From Trachythela sp. YZ-2020 (taxonomy: Eukaryota > Cnidaria > Anthozoa > Malacalcyonacea > Clavulariidae), in assembly GCA_016169945.1 (NCBI GenBank), contig JADLSH010000085.1:372001-436000 (forward strand): a DNA stretch of 64,000 nucleotides, given 5' to 3'. The notes under the pieces were generated by a model. It was not told the origin of the DNA. It ran no database searches and saw only the letters and a list, made by a program, of their open reading frames with translations. Made by a program: the position numbers and the translations under genes. Shown here one piece after another: positions 44,700 through 56,219 of this stretch (positions within the stretch are counted from its first letter, which is position 1; each line of letters starts with the position of its first letter).

Positions 44700-45300
44700 A
44701 CTGATACAATTTCCTAGATCAAAAGTTAGTTTAATAGGGGAATGGTCCATTGATGCCGAAAATGTTGAATACTATCTAATGGGTGATCTAAACTGTGATC
44801 TGCCCTCGAAGGTGTTAGATCACAATTCAACCAAATTGATGAATATTGCTGATCTTTATACTAACTAATAAGCGAACCTACTCGCATTACTATATCGTCT
44901 TCAACAATTATTGATTTAATATTTACGAACACACTAGATAAAATTGTTTGCTCCGGTGTCTCTCATGTTCGTATTAGCGATCATAGTCTAGTCTACGCAT
45001 TTCGAAAACTTTCAACTGGTTTACTTAGTAAAGACCACATTTGCTACGGTAACGTATAGAAAATTTAAGAATTTTGATTCTGCAAGTTTCAGAAATGATA
45101 TCTGTTCACAGAATTGTGATGATATAAACACTTACGATAAGCCGAACGAAATGTGGCATGACTGCAGGAAGAACATATTGAATAACGTTGTCGAAAGACA
45201 TGCTCCGTTGTGTTCAAAGCGTGTTCGAGCTTCTAAGTCGCCTTGGATCACGCCACGATTAAAGCAATGTATATGCACGAAAGAGAGATTCTAAAGATAA
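44700..45300 (+). pseudogene. LINE ORF2 endonuclease fragment
   Basis: The frame shows NVEYYLMGDLNCDL, the GDLN motif of the APE-type endonuclease, followed by a shift. It then reads SSTIIDLIFTN and VRISDHSLVYAF, which has the catalytic SDH motif. A final piece reads KSPWITPRLKQ, the usual link between endonuclease and reverse transcriptase. Several stops and shifts are present. The reverse transcriptase is missing because the sequence runs into a SINE head at 45314. Confidence 0.8.
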
Positions 45301-45313
45301 AAGCAGTTCGTTT

Positions 45314-45370
45314 GGCTTCGGTGGCGCAGTCGTCAGGGCAAGCGCCTTTCACCTCCGAGTCTTGGTGTTC
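45314..45370 (+). mobile_element. SINE head fragment (tRNA-like 5' end)
   Basis: GGCTTCGGTGGCGCAGTCGT and AGCGCCTTTCACCTCCGAGT match the heads of the SINEs at 17256 and 20840. The box B region and central domain are not recognisable downstream, where TCTTGGTGTT is repeated instead. Confidence 0.75.
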
Positions 45371-45962
45371 TTGGTGTGATCTTGGTGTTCATCATTGGCA
45401 TCTGCTTGGTTCTGCTTTGCTCGCGGTAAGCGTGTTTGCATCGATATTTGGGCAAATCGGCAGTATAAATAGGACTTATATAAAAAGTCTTACGGCTTTG
45501 CTATAGCAATGTAAATACAAAAATGGAACCACATTGCGCTAGTTATTTGTGTTCGTAATGCAACTTTTTTTAAGAGAACCGGATTTACTCTTTATTACTT
45601 TAATATATTATAAGATTTATAGAGACTTCGTTACTTCAACAAAACTTTAAAATATATGTGAATGTGAATATGGTACGCAAATTTTACATTGTATTTATAG
45701 TCGCGCATTTGATAAGCCTTCAAAATCTAAGTCTCGAATTTAACCGGATGCGCTTGCGCGGGGGCCATACTGTCTCCCATTTCTGGCCATGTTTGCAATA
45801 ATTGAAATTGCAACAACTGTGTTTGTTTGGAAGACCTGCACTTCAACACCAACTTATTGAGTGTTAAACAGTTATGGAAATAAAAACCATAAAATTTGGT
45901 TGGAAATTCATATTTGTTGCACTGTTTTACCATATCCTGGACGATATATATAATAGGGGCCG
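45371..45962. other. No gene recognised
   Basis: AT-rich sequence without motifs that I can support. Confidence 0.35.
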
Positions 45963-45965
45963 TAA

Positions 45966-46488
45966 GAGTGAGTATCATGCAAGTGATCCTTTGCGCGCTT
46001 GGCGTCCCACAAAATCAGGCTAGCGCTGTTTTTTAAAACATTTATGAGTAATCTTTGAGATTTAATTTGTATCGGTTCATTTATTCCAGTCGTATTGCCA
46101 GATCATTAATGTGTAAAATCCTTTGTCTATTAATTTGAAGTCATTTTCTCCTTCAGTGATCACTAACAATGGTCCATGAGTGCATTGCCGACCAACGGCG
46201 ACATATGAAAACCAGGCTTTACTTTCACTTCTAAGCAATATTCATATCTTATGAAATTTTGTGTTTTTTACATGGCAAAACGTTTATATAATGTTTAAAT
46301 GTCTTTATAATTTCGCTCCCAAATCATTCTCCGAGTCCGACATTTTGAAGGGAAACAGCATGAAAACACGTATGTTGCTTATCACTATATTCTCACTCTA
46401 TGCCCACGCATATTTAGGAGATACAACCGGATGTAAACATAAAATGTAAACACAAGCGCGCAAAGGATCATTTGCATGATACTCAATT
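45966..46488. mobile_element. MITE with GAGTATCATGCAARTGATCC ends
   Basis: GAGTATCATGCAAGTGATCC plus TTTGCGCGCTTG at 45971 is mirrored by CAAGCGCGCAAAGGATCATT plus TGCATGATACTC at 46453-46484. The interior (about 450 bp) has no recognised gene. TAA lies next to the left end and TTA next to the right, which is not a clean duplication. Confidence 0.7.
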
Positions 46489-46544
46489 CTTAAAGGAAAC
46501 AATGCAGGGATGCCGATAAGTAAATAAGTCATCTTTACAAAAAA

Positions 46545-46680
46545 TAACAAAATATATATATATATATATATATGAATAAATATAATAATAAATATATATG
46601 AATAAATAATAATAATGAATAAATAATAATAAATAATATATATGAATAAATAAAATAAATATAATATATATTTCTTGTTA
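46545..46680. repeat. AT-rich microsatellite tract, (TA)n and (AATA)n
   Basis: Long (TA)n followed by TGAATAAATAATAA-type repeats. The minus-strand open frame across it is low complexity and not a gene. Confidence 0.9.
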
Positions 46681-46689
46681 CAAGTTGTC

Positions 46690-46870
46690 CCAAACCGCAA
46701 AAACTGATAACAATGACCTATGTAACTGCAGGACAAAGACCTCCAGAGGACATAATTATGTTGGTCTTACTGAGAAATCTTTCAAAACTAGATTTAGGAA
46801 CCACAAAAACGTCGTTCAACTCACTTAACACGCGGAACGCTACAGAACTAAGGGAGCAGTCATGGTGAGA
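46690..46870 (+). pseudogene. Penelope-like element fragment with GIY-YIG motif
   Basis: The frame reads NYVGLTEKSFKTRFRNHKN, the YIG half of the GIY-YIG endonuclease of Penelope-like elements (YIG here YVG, with the Arg helix RFRNHK). After a 1-nt shift it continues SFNSLNTRNATELREQSW, the spacer before the conserved 'TELS..IW' segment seen in the 19.1-kb fragment. It is short and shifted, and therefore dead. Confidence 0.8.
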
Positions 46871-47134
46871 AATTTCATGGCCCACCCCAATGATACTGTT
46901 TATTTTCATAGGCCCCCCCTGCTCAACTAATGCAATTTACAACTTATATTATCTATTAACACATTTACCTGTTTTATCAATTATAACCCCCTTGATCCTT
47001 TGTTTAAAAGTAAGTTGATTCACAACGTTACTGAACTTATTTGTTTGCTATATCAGTAATATCATTTAATTTATTACAGTCAATTTTCAGATCAGTCCGT
47101 TGAACTGTGTATCATATCATCATTAGAAATAGTA
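46871..47134. other. No gene recognised
   Basis: AT-rich, with no motifs. Confidence 0.35.
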
Positions 47135-47137
47135 TAA

Positions 47138-47501
47138 AGCCTCTTACAGACGAGCAAGTTTCTATGACAAGTTTTATTTGCCAATTGCACGTGTGTACGT
47201 ACAACAAATTTTCTATGACAAATTTATGGGTTTCTGACCGCCATGATAGCTAATACAGCAATAGATTGCTAACCAACCGTATCTAAGTGACAAGTTTTCC
47301 TTGTTGACCCATACAGACGAGCAAAATTTTACTTTGGCAATTTTTTCTATGACAAGTACACTTGTTCAAAAGCTAGCATGCTAGCTTTTGAACAAGTGTA
47401 CTTGTCATAGAAAAAATTGCCAAAGTTGTGTATACAGACGAGCAAATAAAACTTGTCATATAAAAACTTGTCATAGAAAACTTGCTCGTCTGTAAGAGGC
47501 T
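47138..47501. mobile_element. 364-bp palindromic MITE with TAA target duplication
   Basis: The ends AGCCTCTTACAGACGAGCAA and the complement TTGCTCGTCTGTAAGAGGCT are inverted, with TAA at 47135-47137 and 47502-47504. The word CAGACGAGCAA recurs at internal positions in both orientations. The centre is a perfect stem of about 57 bp (GGCAATTTTTTCTATGACAA ... GCTAGCATGCTAGC). The TAA duplication suggests PIF/Harbinger-like mobilisation. Confidence 0.85.
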
Positions 47502-47504
47502 TAA

Positions 47505-48057
47505 GATTGAGAACCTTATTATTTCCTATTGAATGTAGTCCAAGATTAAATATCTTTGAGATGGACTTCACTCTTATCCATTCAAAACACGCCGGGCATA
47601 AACTTTTACATTCAATGTAAATTTAGCCAATAGACACCGTCTTGCTAAATAAACAATTAATTTTGATGACAAAGCAGTATTAAGTCTTTGATGACTAAGC
47701 AAATTTTTCTCGTAAACGTATAGTAAAAGAAGCCAGTCAGCGCCGTTACACATCCCTTGAAACAATTACTATTACTATAGTTTCTCGGCTGGTAGTGCGT
47801 GGTCAAGATCCAAGTCAAGTCTATGACTATATATGTTCAAGCTAATTCTGTATATAGTCTGGTGAGTACACTGAACTTTTCCTTGTAATTAAACTGAGAA
47901 AGTTTGTTTGTAATTTGGAAAGTTCATTCCAAAGTTCAGAATTTTGTTTCATAGTTGGTTCCGATGTTCGATACAAATTAAGTTTGTTTACAAATTCAAA
48001 CGTGATTGGCTATAAATAAAATAAGCTAGCCAGTGGCCACTGCGAAGTTTGGGACAA
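47505..48057. other. No gene recognised
   Basis: No coding or repeat structure that I can support. Confidence 0.35.
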
Positions 48058-48768
48058 AATAGAGCGTTTGCACATGACGTCACAAAATTCATAAATTAAA
48101 GCTACAAAGCTGACATTTATTAAAGAATGCTTTATATTTTCCGTATGTCGTTACTAAGAATGTTCACAAAAATGTTTGGGTTCGTACAATTATTTCTCCC
48201 TGAGTTATGGAGTTTTGAAAAATATTATTGCTGATGTCAGCATTATTTTCAAAGGCTGTTAAAACTATGCTATACACACTATTTGGTTTTAAAATGCTTG
48301 GTTAAGGTTAAGAGGCGATGCCTAATCCAAACTTAAAAAGGTTCTAAAGATTCTCGCCCTTATATTAGCATTTGATTTTAGGCCGCCATATGTTGGTGTA
48401 CTAACTCAACACCATTTTGGAACACCAACATGGCGGAGAAAAAACAAGTGCTCAAATGAAGCCGAATTTTAACCCAAATGTTTTGAATCTTATTAAGGGT
48501 GATAAACAATATTCTTAACCTTAACCAAGCATTTTAAAACCAAATTGTGTCTATGACATAGTTTTAACAGCCTTTGAAAATAATGCTGACGTCAGCAAAA
48601 GTATTTTTCAAAACTCCGTAACTCACGGAGAAATAATTGTATGAACCCAAAATTTTGGTGAGCACTCTTAATAGCGATCTAGAAAACAAGTGAGAAAGCC
48701 AGCTTTGTAGCTTTCGTAGTTTAGATCAGTTTTAGAATTTGCCACGTGATAAGTGAAAACGCTCTATT
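48058..48768. mobile_element. Long inverted-repeat MITE, 350-bp arms, GCCGCCAT centre
   Basis: AATAGAGCGTTTGCACATGA is mirrored by the right end GTGAAAACGCTCTATT. The arms stay complementary through AACTCCRTAACTC, GCTGACGTCAGCA, GCCTTTGAAAATAATGCTGA and TTAAAACCAAAT. The centre near 48410 pairs CCGCCATATGTTGGTGT with ACACCAACATGGCGG. A partial second copy lies at 54640-55020. No gene inside. Confidence 0.8.
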
Positions 48769-48770
48769 AA

Positions 48771-49587
48771 TCCCCGAGCCGGCGCGAAGCGCCGTGCGAG
48801 GGTACTAATTCCGCTCGGATATTTACGCCCGGGTATGTAAAAACATTGTGGAATGCAAAGTCGTCCGCCATTTTTTTTTGTCATGGACGGGACGGTTTTG
48901 TAAGTTATGCGCATGCGCGATTTCAAGCCGAGAGAAGACTTCCTTTTTGCAAACTTTTTTCAAAAATAGTTTTGCACTCATTTTATAAGCAAGTCTCTAT
49001 GTAAGTAAGTTTATATGTTAAATATCCAAAACAAGATAAATGAAAATTACTTAGAGGACAAATTAACAAGAGGAAAAACAGTCGAAAGACAGAAGAAGGA
49101 GCGTTTTAAACGGCAAGTGTCTATTTTGCATGCTTGCTTTGCCGATTTATAGCATGCAGTATAGTTTGTGAATTTGAAAATATGTAGAGCGTTCTGTGTG
49201 GTCAATGCAATGATTCAAATACGTAAAAATAAAAACATTAAATCTCAAAAACTTCATTCTTTTCAAAAGCAAGTGCGAAGTATAAAAATACTGCTCGAAA
49301 AGCAGTTAAAGTTTTATGAAAATTTTGAAACGTTTTGTGAAGGTCTAAGGTTGAATGTTACAGTAAATCAAAGCTAAAAGAGTACATAATATCATACCAC
49401 TTTATATAGTTGGGCTTTTAGTTGGGAAATTGATAATTTTATAGTTAAAAACAAAATAACAATATTTTGTACAAATTAAAATATAAAAAATATACAGTGT
49501 TGCGTGTTACCATGGTTACAATAACATTTGGGGAGTAAATTGTTTGGTTCAAATGGGCGAGGGGATTCTGCATGCATGTATTTCTAG
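48771..49587 (+). mobile_element. Helitron-like element, second copy
   Basis: It starts with TC after A (TCCCCGAGCCGGCGCGAAGC) and ends with CTAG before T. It aligns along its length with 34288-35450: shared GGTACTAATTCCGCTCGGAT, ATAAATGAAAATTA, AAGTGTCTATTTTG, TGTTGCGTGTTACCATGGTT and GGGGATTCTGCATGCATGTA. It lacks the roughly 350-bp extra block of that copy. It lies 2 bp beyond the end of the preceding MITE. No protein-coding capacity. Confidence 0.65.
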
Positions 49588-49945
49588 TTGGTATACACGA
49601 ATCGCGAAATTTGGCTGCTCATCCAAATGACGCGTTCTGAGCACTGATGGTTCTGAGTCGGGAAAAAATCGCAGTTAAAGAAAAACATGTAGCTGTGACT
49701 GGATGATTTAAAATATGCGTATTAAAGTATTCAAATGTTCAGTCATGCATTCGTGCTTTTATTGCTGTTTGAAAATTTTTCGTGACTAGCGCATATTCGC
49801 GAGAAATCAACAAGAAGGTCGGGAATTTTGGCGTATTTTGTGGTTTTTCACATAAATTTATTGCTTAGACGTAAATCTAAAAAAAAATTTCAAACGAAAG
49901 ATGTAGATGGGCATGTAGAGAATACATTTGAACGGCTAGTGTTAT
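49588..49945. other. No gene recognised
   Basis: AT-rich sequence between the Helitron-like element and the LINE fragment. No motifs. Confidence 0.35.
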
Positions 49946-49949
49946 TAAA

Positions 49950-50900
49950 CAGCTGCTAAGAGAGAAGTGAATAAACTTTCCATTAATACTACAAAAACAA
50001 AATTCATATGCTTCAAAACAAAAAAGAAAAGACATAATCATAAAATAGAAATTTCAATAAACAATAAAAAAATTGAACAAGTTAATCAAACTACATTCCT
50101 CGGTGTTATTATTGATGAAAACGTAACATGGCATAGTCATTTGAATTTGATCTACAAAAAGATTATGAAATCCACAGCGATTATATCCAAGATTCGACAT
50201 TTCACAAATTTAAACACTCGAAAACTACTTTACTATAGCTTAGTCTATCCATATCTCACTTATGGCAACTTAATATGGGGTAATACATATAAAAAGAGAA
50301 TTCAAAAATTAATAAATATCCAAAAAAAGATAATTAGATTAATTACATTCAAATCATACACTGAACACACCGAGCCCATCTTCAGAAACTTAGAGATATT
50401 GAACCTTGAAAGTATAAACAGTTACTTAATTTGTCTGTTTATGTTTCGATATTATCAACTGGAAAACTTACCAGAAGTATTTAGTAATTATTTCACTAGG
50501 AATGATGAAATTCACCATTATAACACAAGAACTTCATCACAACTTCATAAGTCTTACAAGAGAACAAACTATGCAAAACAAACCCTTTCTGACAAAGGAG
50601 TTAATATCTGGAACAAACTAGATTGTAATTATAAAAATATCAAATCTTATACTACCTTCAAAAAGAAAATTAAAAAGCACCTACTACTCAATAATTAAAC
50701 ATTGTAAATATAGCCATAATTTCTTACTCTTTCTGCTCGTCACACATATATTTTCTATGATATCTCTATACTATATCGTTGTTTTAGCACTATAGGTATC
50801 CGTTCTGTCCTTTATAAGTCTTAAGACTTGACAGTAATTTTATTATTATAATTTTTTTACTTAGATAAAACTAAGGGCCTTAAATAAAAGCCTATATAGG
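49950..50900 (+). mobile_element. 5'-truncated LINE: ORF2 C-terminus, intact frame, and 3' UTR
   Basis: An unbroken 243-codon frame (49967-50698) starts within the last part of the reverse transcriptase (NKLSINTTKTKFICF). It continues with TTFLGVIIDENVTWHSHLN, YYSLVYPYLTYGNLIWG, KLINIQKKIIRLITF and FRNLEILNLESINSYLICL, and ends with KGVNIWNKLD and TFKKKIKKHLL before the stop. This is the thumb and C-terminal region of CR1/L2-like LINEs. The 3' UTR follows, with AACTAAGGGCCTTAAATAAA near 50868 and GCCTATATAGGTTTCCAAAGG just after. The lack of stops suggests a younger insertion than the other LINE pieces. The catalytic YADD core and endonuclease are absent. Confidence 0.85.
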
Positions 50901-53900
50901 TTTCCAAAGGTCTCTAGCCCTCTGTAATTTGGGCAAATTAATTTGACGAACGCATTGGACATTTAGTGGTTTCGGGTTGCGCCATATTTGCGTACTTCGC
51001 CTCCTGTTGCGTGTCTTCAAGCTCGTTGATTTACTACGATAAATGCAGATCGTGTGTCGTACACTGGGTTTATTGGCACAAATGTAACTGCGAAAGGCTG
51101 CGGGATAGCTTACTCCTTTGTAAAAGCTCCAGAGAGCAAGCCGTTTTGTCGCGAAAGGCAACAAGAAAAGTTAATTTGACACTGACGGAAGTTCACACCT
51201 CAACGTTTGCGCAAAGATTAATATGTATTCATCTATTTTATTATATCTATTTTTCTATATTTTATTTATTTCCCTGTACGAAATAATAGGCATAACATCT
51301 ATTAAATACCCAACAAGGCCAACAGTATCAGCAAATTTTATTAGCAACAAATTCCTAGTGTTGTTAATTATAGTATCAATTGGTATCTTAATAATGTATT
51401 AGACTTGTCTGTCTTTTCACACTGTAATATTAAATGGTTACTGAAAATTGCTATAGAGTTGAAGTAAGGCTGCGTATATTAATAGTCAGAGAGAATCAGT
51501 TACTCGCCTCATTCTTACAATTGTATGTGAGCATTATTGCCTACTTCAAATGTTTACATTTATGGAAGCCCACAATTGTATCGTTTGCAACAATCTAGTA
51601 AGCCCAGAACTAAAGTCATAACTTGATCTGTGCTTTTTGGCTCTGCACCATTAATGCTATTACACACTACTGTAGTTAGCAGGCTGGACATGCTGTGTTT
51701 CTTATATTATCATTGTTGTAGTGTGCATATACCTCCAAACACAGATATTATTACAGACTTTTTGTTTAACTACTTTTAGTTATACATGTTATAACTAACT
51801 GTTGAATCAGTGAGCATCAACATACATTTTACTCAATCAAATCTACATCAGCTATAGAACTCTTGGGAATTATTATTGAAGATGTGAGTTAAGAAAGGAT
51901 TAAACTAAAAAAAATACTCTAATAAACACATAAGAATTTGTTGATTCCATTTGTTAGCATTGGTAATATGAGTGATAAACTCTCTTACATAAGCAAATTG
52001 TTTGCATAGTTTCGTTTCTTCAAGACAACGACAGGTAAGCAAAATTATGAAAATATTTCTATGCCAATATTTAAGTTTATAAATATGCAAAAAGAACTAC
52101 ACAATTCTATTGTGAGAGGCAGAAAATTCTAACTCGATTTAGGGCATTTTTCTGTTATAAGTAGGACGACGCCATTTTGTTTTTAACAACAACCCCGCTG
52201 GATAAATTGGAGCCCGCGCTTCCGGGCGATTGCATACTGAACCGACCATCGTGAAAGGTTCATTAAAATTGGCCAATAAAAACGCAGCTGAACTATGGGG
52301 GAAACCGCGAACCGAAAGAAATGTATTCGCTTGTCGTAAACATGTCAATTAATTCTTGGTCTTGACCAATCAAATTCTACGTTCGAAAATTGAACGGGGT
52401 TTTATAGTCACGAAAGCCGGGTTTTGCGGCAGGCCCTCTTTCCCCGTTCTTCTTTTACGCTCCATAATTGCAACGAGGGCCGGCCACGCGCCTGCATCGC
52501 ACATATTTCTGGCCATGTTAAAGTTAAACAACTTCTCCGTTTTCAATTGTTGATGTGCTACGCGAATAGCGACTTTGTCTTTGTTATAACTTATACTTCC
52601 ATCCATATCTAGTAATCTAGATTCTAAAGTTTCTGTTAAAGCAAAACTCCTAGGGGGGTATGGGGGCATGCCCAAAAATTTTTGATTTTCAAAAATTTTT
52701 GATTTTTGAACCTCGGAAACACCATTTGCGGCACTCTGGGAGCAGCTTCAGCCAAAAATTAACCTCATAAGATGGGACCCAATTATAGCAATTTTCAGTC
52801 TCACTGACTCCCACAAATCACTCCTTAGGGATTTCACTTCACTTGATCAGACATTTAAATATTTGAATCATTGAATGAGTGCCCTATGAAACTACGTCTG
52901 TGGCTGTGGATTAAAAACATGAATTTCACAAAATAACACATGATCGTATTACACATTTACACCAAGCTATGCCATGTGGTATTGCCTTTGTATATTGCTC
53001 CATATACATTATATAAATCCAGTATAGATATAGATAATATTAAACTAATATTAGTCCACAAAAAGCATAAACAAACTTCCGATTCGCCTGGGTATTAAAC
53101 TTGGTTCGCTGTAAATCTTATCTATAAAGTATATTATTATAAAGCGTCGAGTCTAAGTCTTGACCGCAATATTATGTAAAGCAGTTCACCTCATCACCTA
53201 CGCGGGTCAATACTTTGCGCACAAATAAACAGTATAGGAGAATGTATTAATAATGTATAGGAGTCAAATTTAGTCAACATATAATATATTTACCTTAGGG
53301 CCGTACAACAGTTGCTCTTTCGATCTCGAACGTACTTCGGGATGTATATGATTCGGCACCAAAATTTCTCCCAAGGCAAAAGCTTGTGTTGTTGATGGCG
53401 CTCACTAGCTCTTCAACAGAACTCTTCGGTGAAGCGTCTATTCGCTTCTTTAGATCAACTTCAATATCTTGAAGATATCGCCGATCAGAAAGGCCTTCGA
53501 ATATAGTTCTATAAATATATTCAGGCTGACCAGGCTGACTCGCTCTGATCGGTCAAAATTATGCAGCCAATGAGAACTCAGATATTTTTTAAGATTGGCC
53601 AATGGCAGAGCCTATATTTGTGCCCCTGATGAGTTGCCCGGTCAGAACTCCCCGGAAAGTGGTCAACATCGCTGCTAACCAATCAAATGACCAGATTTGC
53701 CACCAAGTCGGTCAAGATTCAAGCGGAAGACCGATGTTTTGACTGATCATCATATTGCTTTACAGAAACGTAAACCTTTACCGCTGAACGCAATGTAATT
53801 ACTGGACTACAAACTTAAATATGCTGACGCCACTGAACCAATTTGATAACTGGACCGCGATTTGAATTCGAATTAATTAACTTCGCAATTTTTTACCCTA

Positions 53901-54635
53901 GTCGCGTGACCGGGTTGACTACCCCTGGATCCGCCCCTTAATCACCCACAAATGTATGATGGGATATATCTTAGGCAAAGCCAAATGCCCAGTTATTTTT
54001 ATAACTTTAGATTATAACTCCTACGTTCGATCGCCTTAATTTAAGATCTAACTAATATAGAAACTAATATATATGACGACGGCGAAAAAAGCAGATGTCA
54101 CGATGATAAAGCGTAAACAAAGGCAAAAGGCGCCTAGTACATTCTTTCTCATAAAATATCAAGGCTAAGAAAAATTCTGATCAGCTTGTAATTATGAGTT
54201 TGATTTACGGGTTTGATTATTTTACGAAAAGTCGAGCAATTTTCTCGAGTCCGAGTTCGGGTTTCGTACGTAGTATGCCTAATCCTGATGACTATGCAAA
54301 TTTAGTAAAGTTTAGTATACTATTTCCCAACACTTTGATTTATGCTCAGTGGAATTAAGATATGGATAAAATAGTGATCCAGCGGTCTAAGCCGAGCTGT
54401 ACAGCTTGGCTTAGGTTAAGTGGTGTACGACCGCATAACATTTTGTGGGAGGAGGGTGGGTCGTTCTTACCACTTCACCCGCTGGAAAGAACTGAGCAAA
54501 AACCAACGTGTTTGTTCCATATTTATAGTCTACAACCCACGCTGTATCATTTCTCGTAGTTACTCAAGCATACGACCTATTATTGTTACTTATTTTCACT
54601 TCGCATATAATTATAGTATTGTGAATAGCGCCGTT
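50901..54635. other. No gene recognised over 3.7 kb
   Basis: Several short ORFs (50892-51286, 52139-52675) lack motifs. At 52640-52715 there is CCTAGGGGGGTATGGGGGCATGCCC-type sequence followed by tandem CAAAAATTTTTGATTTT words, typical of dispersed repeats, but I could not set element ends. I see no supported gene. Confidence 0.35.
54360..54445. repeat. Short inverted repeat AAGCCGAGCTGTACAGCTTGGCTT
   Basis: A near-perfect 24-bp palindrome lies at about 54389-54412. No further context. It could be part of an undefined MITE. Confidence 0.4.
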
Positions 54636-54639
54636 ACAC

Positions 54640-55020
54640 AACCTTTAAATATCAAGGGGTTCTATAAATATTCTTCACACGAGGTTGGCTGCCAAAAAGC
54701 AAATCCTCAAATAATGAAGCCTAATTTTAAGTAACCCAAATATTTTATATTTTAAAGTTGGATTAGACATCACTTCTTAATCTTAATCTTAACCAGGCAT
54801 TTCAAAACCAAATTGTAGGTATAACATAGTTTCAACAGATTTAAAAATAATGCAGACATCAGCAATAATATTTCTTAAAAACTCCGTAGCTCTAATACAG
54901 AGCTATATATAATATAGCTACTAATAACGATATAGGAAACATCTGAGATGGCCAGCTTTATAGCCAGCGTTTGTAGCTTAGATTTATATAATTTGTCACG
55001 TGATCGGTGAAAACCATCTG
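54640..55020. repeat. Half copy of the 48.1-48.8 kb MITE
   Basis: AACCAGGCATTTCAAAACCA, ATAACATAGTTTCAACAG, ATAATGCAGACATCAGCA, AAAACTCCGTAGCTC, GCCAGCTTTATAGCCAGC and TTGTCACGTGATCGGTGAAA align in order with the right arm of that element. Only one arm remains. Confidence 0.75.
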
Positions 55021-56215
55021 AATGTACAATTTCTTCGCTACTGAAATAAGCCGCGGCTTAAATGGCGGATGGTACAGAGCTCCTTCCAGTATACTAGCTG
55101 TTTCGCGACCTAATGTTACATCAGAAAATGGCGTCCAACACGGAAGATGCAGTTGTTTGCTTTTCTGCGTGTTAGCCAGGAAAAGATTTAACCAAATGCT
55201 AAAAATAGGTACGCTAAGCGTACATGTATCTGCGCTAAGATGCTGCTGTTCACAAAGTCATCAGCCTGATAGCCGGTTTTATATCAATTTGTATTTCAAA
55301 AGTATTGTTCAAATATATTGCATGGGGATGCGCAGGCCTTCTAACATTGGCTAAGCCTTGCCAATTTCCGTATCGAAATATCAATATTTGACCATGTAGG
55401 CGAACGTACGTTTAAAAAATCCAAGGTCAGCCCTTCACCGTGCTGGGTGCTCCTCAGTGAGACTGAACCCTGCCTCGGTTGGCCGTCGTGTTGACAGTCA
55501 CGCTATCGATGATCGTGCTGGATTCATCCCTGAAACCTTGCATGCTTAACCTCACATGTAAACACAATTATTAGGTTTTCCTGCTCATTTAAACTGCCCC
55601 TCTAATTGAACAAAAATGTAGAAGCATCCCCCCAAAAGCATGGTTTGGTATGCCCCTGCGAATAGTTGAGTGGATGGTCCGATTAACTGATGGATAGATG
55701 ACTAGGAGCAAATTGGTTTCAATAATCGCAGAATACATCACAATGCATGCATGTGTACATGGAAATCTGGCTTGCTGTTAGAGTGACCTATAAACATATT
55801 TCACATTTTTTGTGGTGACAATATCAGTTAGAGCATAATGTTACTGTTGCTCGGCAACTGATGACTGTGTTAAAATGGTTGCCATAATACCATAGTATTA
55901 TTTCTGCAGCGCTATTTCTGCACCGAAATCGGAAAGGGTGACCGAGCCTGAAGACTAAACAAAATTAAAAAAACGCAAGCTTATAAGCGAAAAAAACATA
56001 AGCATGCCTTCGGGCGTCCACGGCATACAAGCGCATGAAGCCCTGGATATGAGGTTGCTAAGCACAAATAATTTCTTTAATTTTGAGTTTATTCTTGGTA
56101 TGTCACGGTTTATTCTTTATACAGTCCGTTGTAAAGTAGACTTGATTTTACGCTGATTCAAAACTTACATCATCGCATGATGATCCGATGGATTTGCTCG
56201 TGTTGGCACCGTGGT
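55021..56215. other. No gene recognised
   Basis: The 110-codon frame at 55022-55354 has no recognisable domain. No other signals. Confidence 0.35.
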
Positions 56216-56219
56216 ATTC

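Noticed and set aside
46398..46736. 112-codon minus-strand frame with many hydrophobic residues
   Set aside because: Most of it is a translation of the TA/AATA microsatellite.
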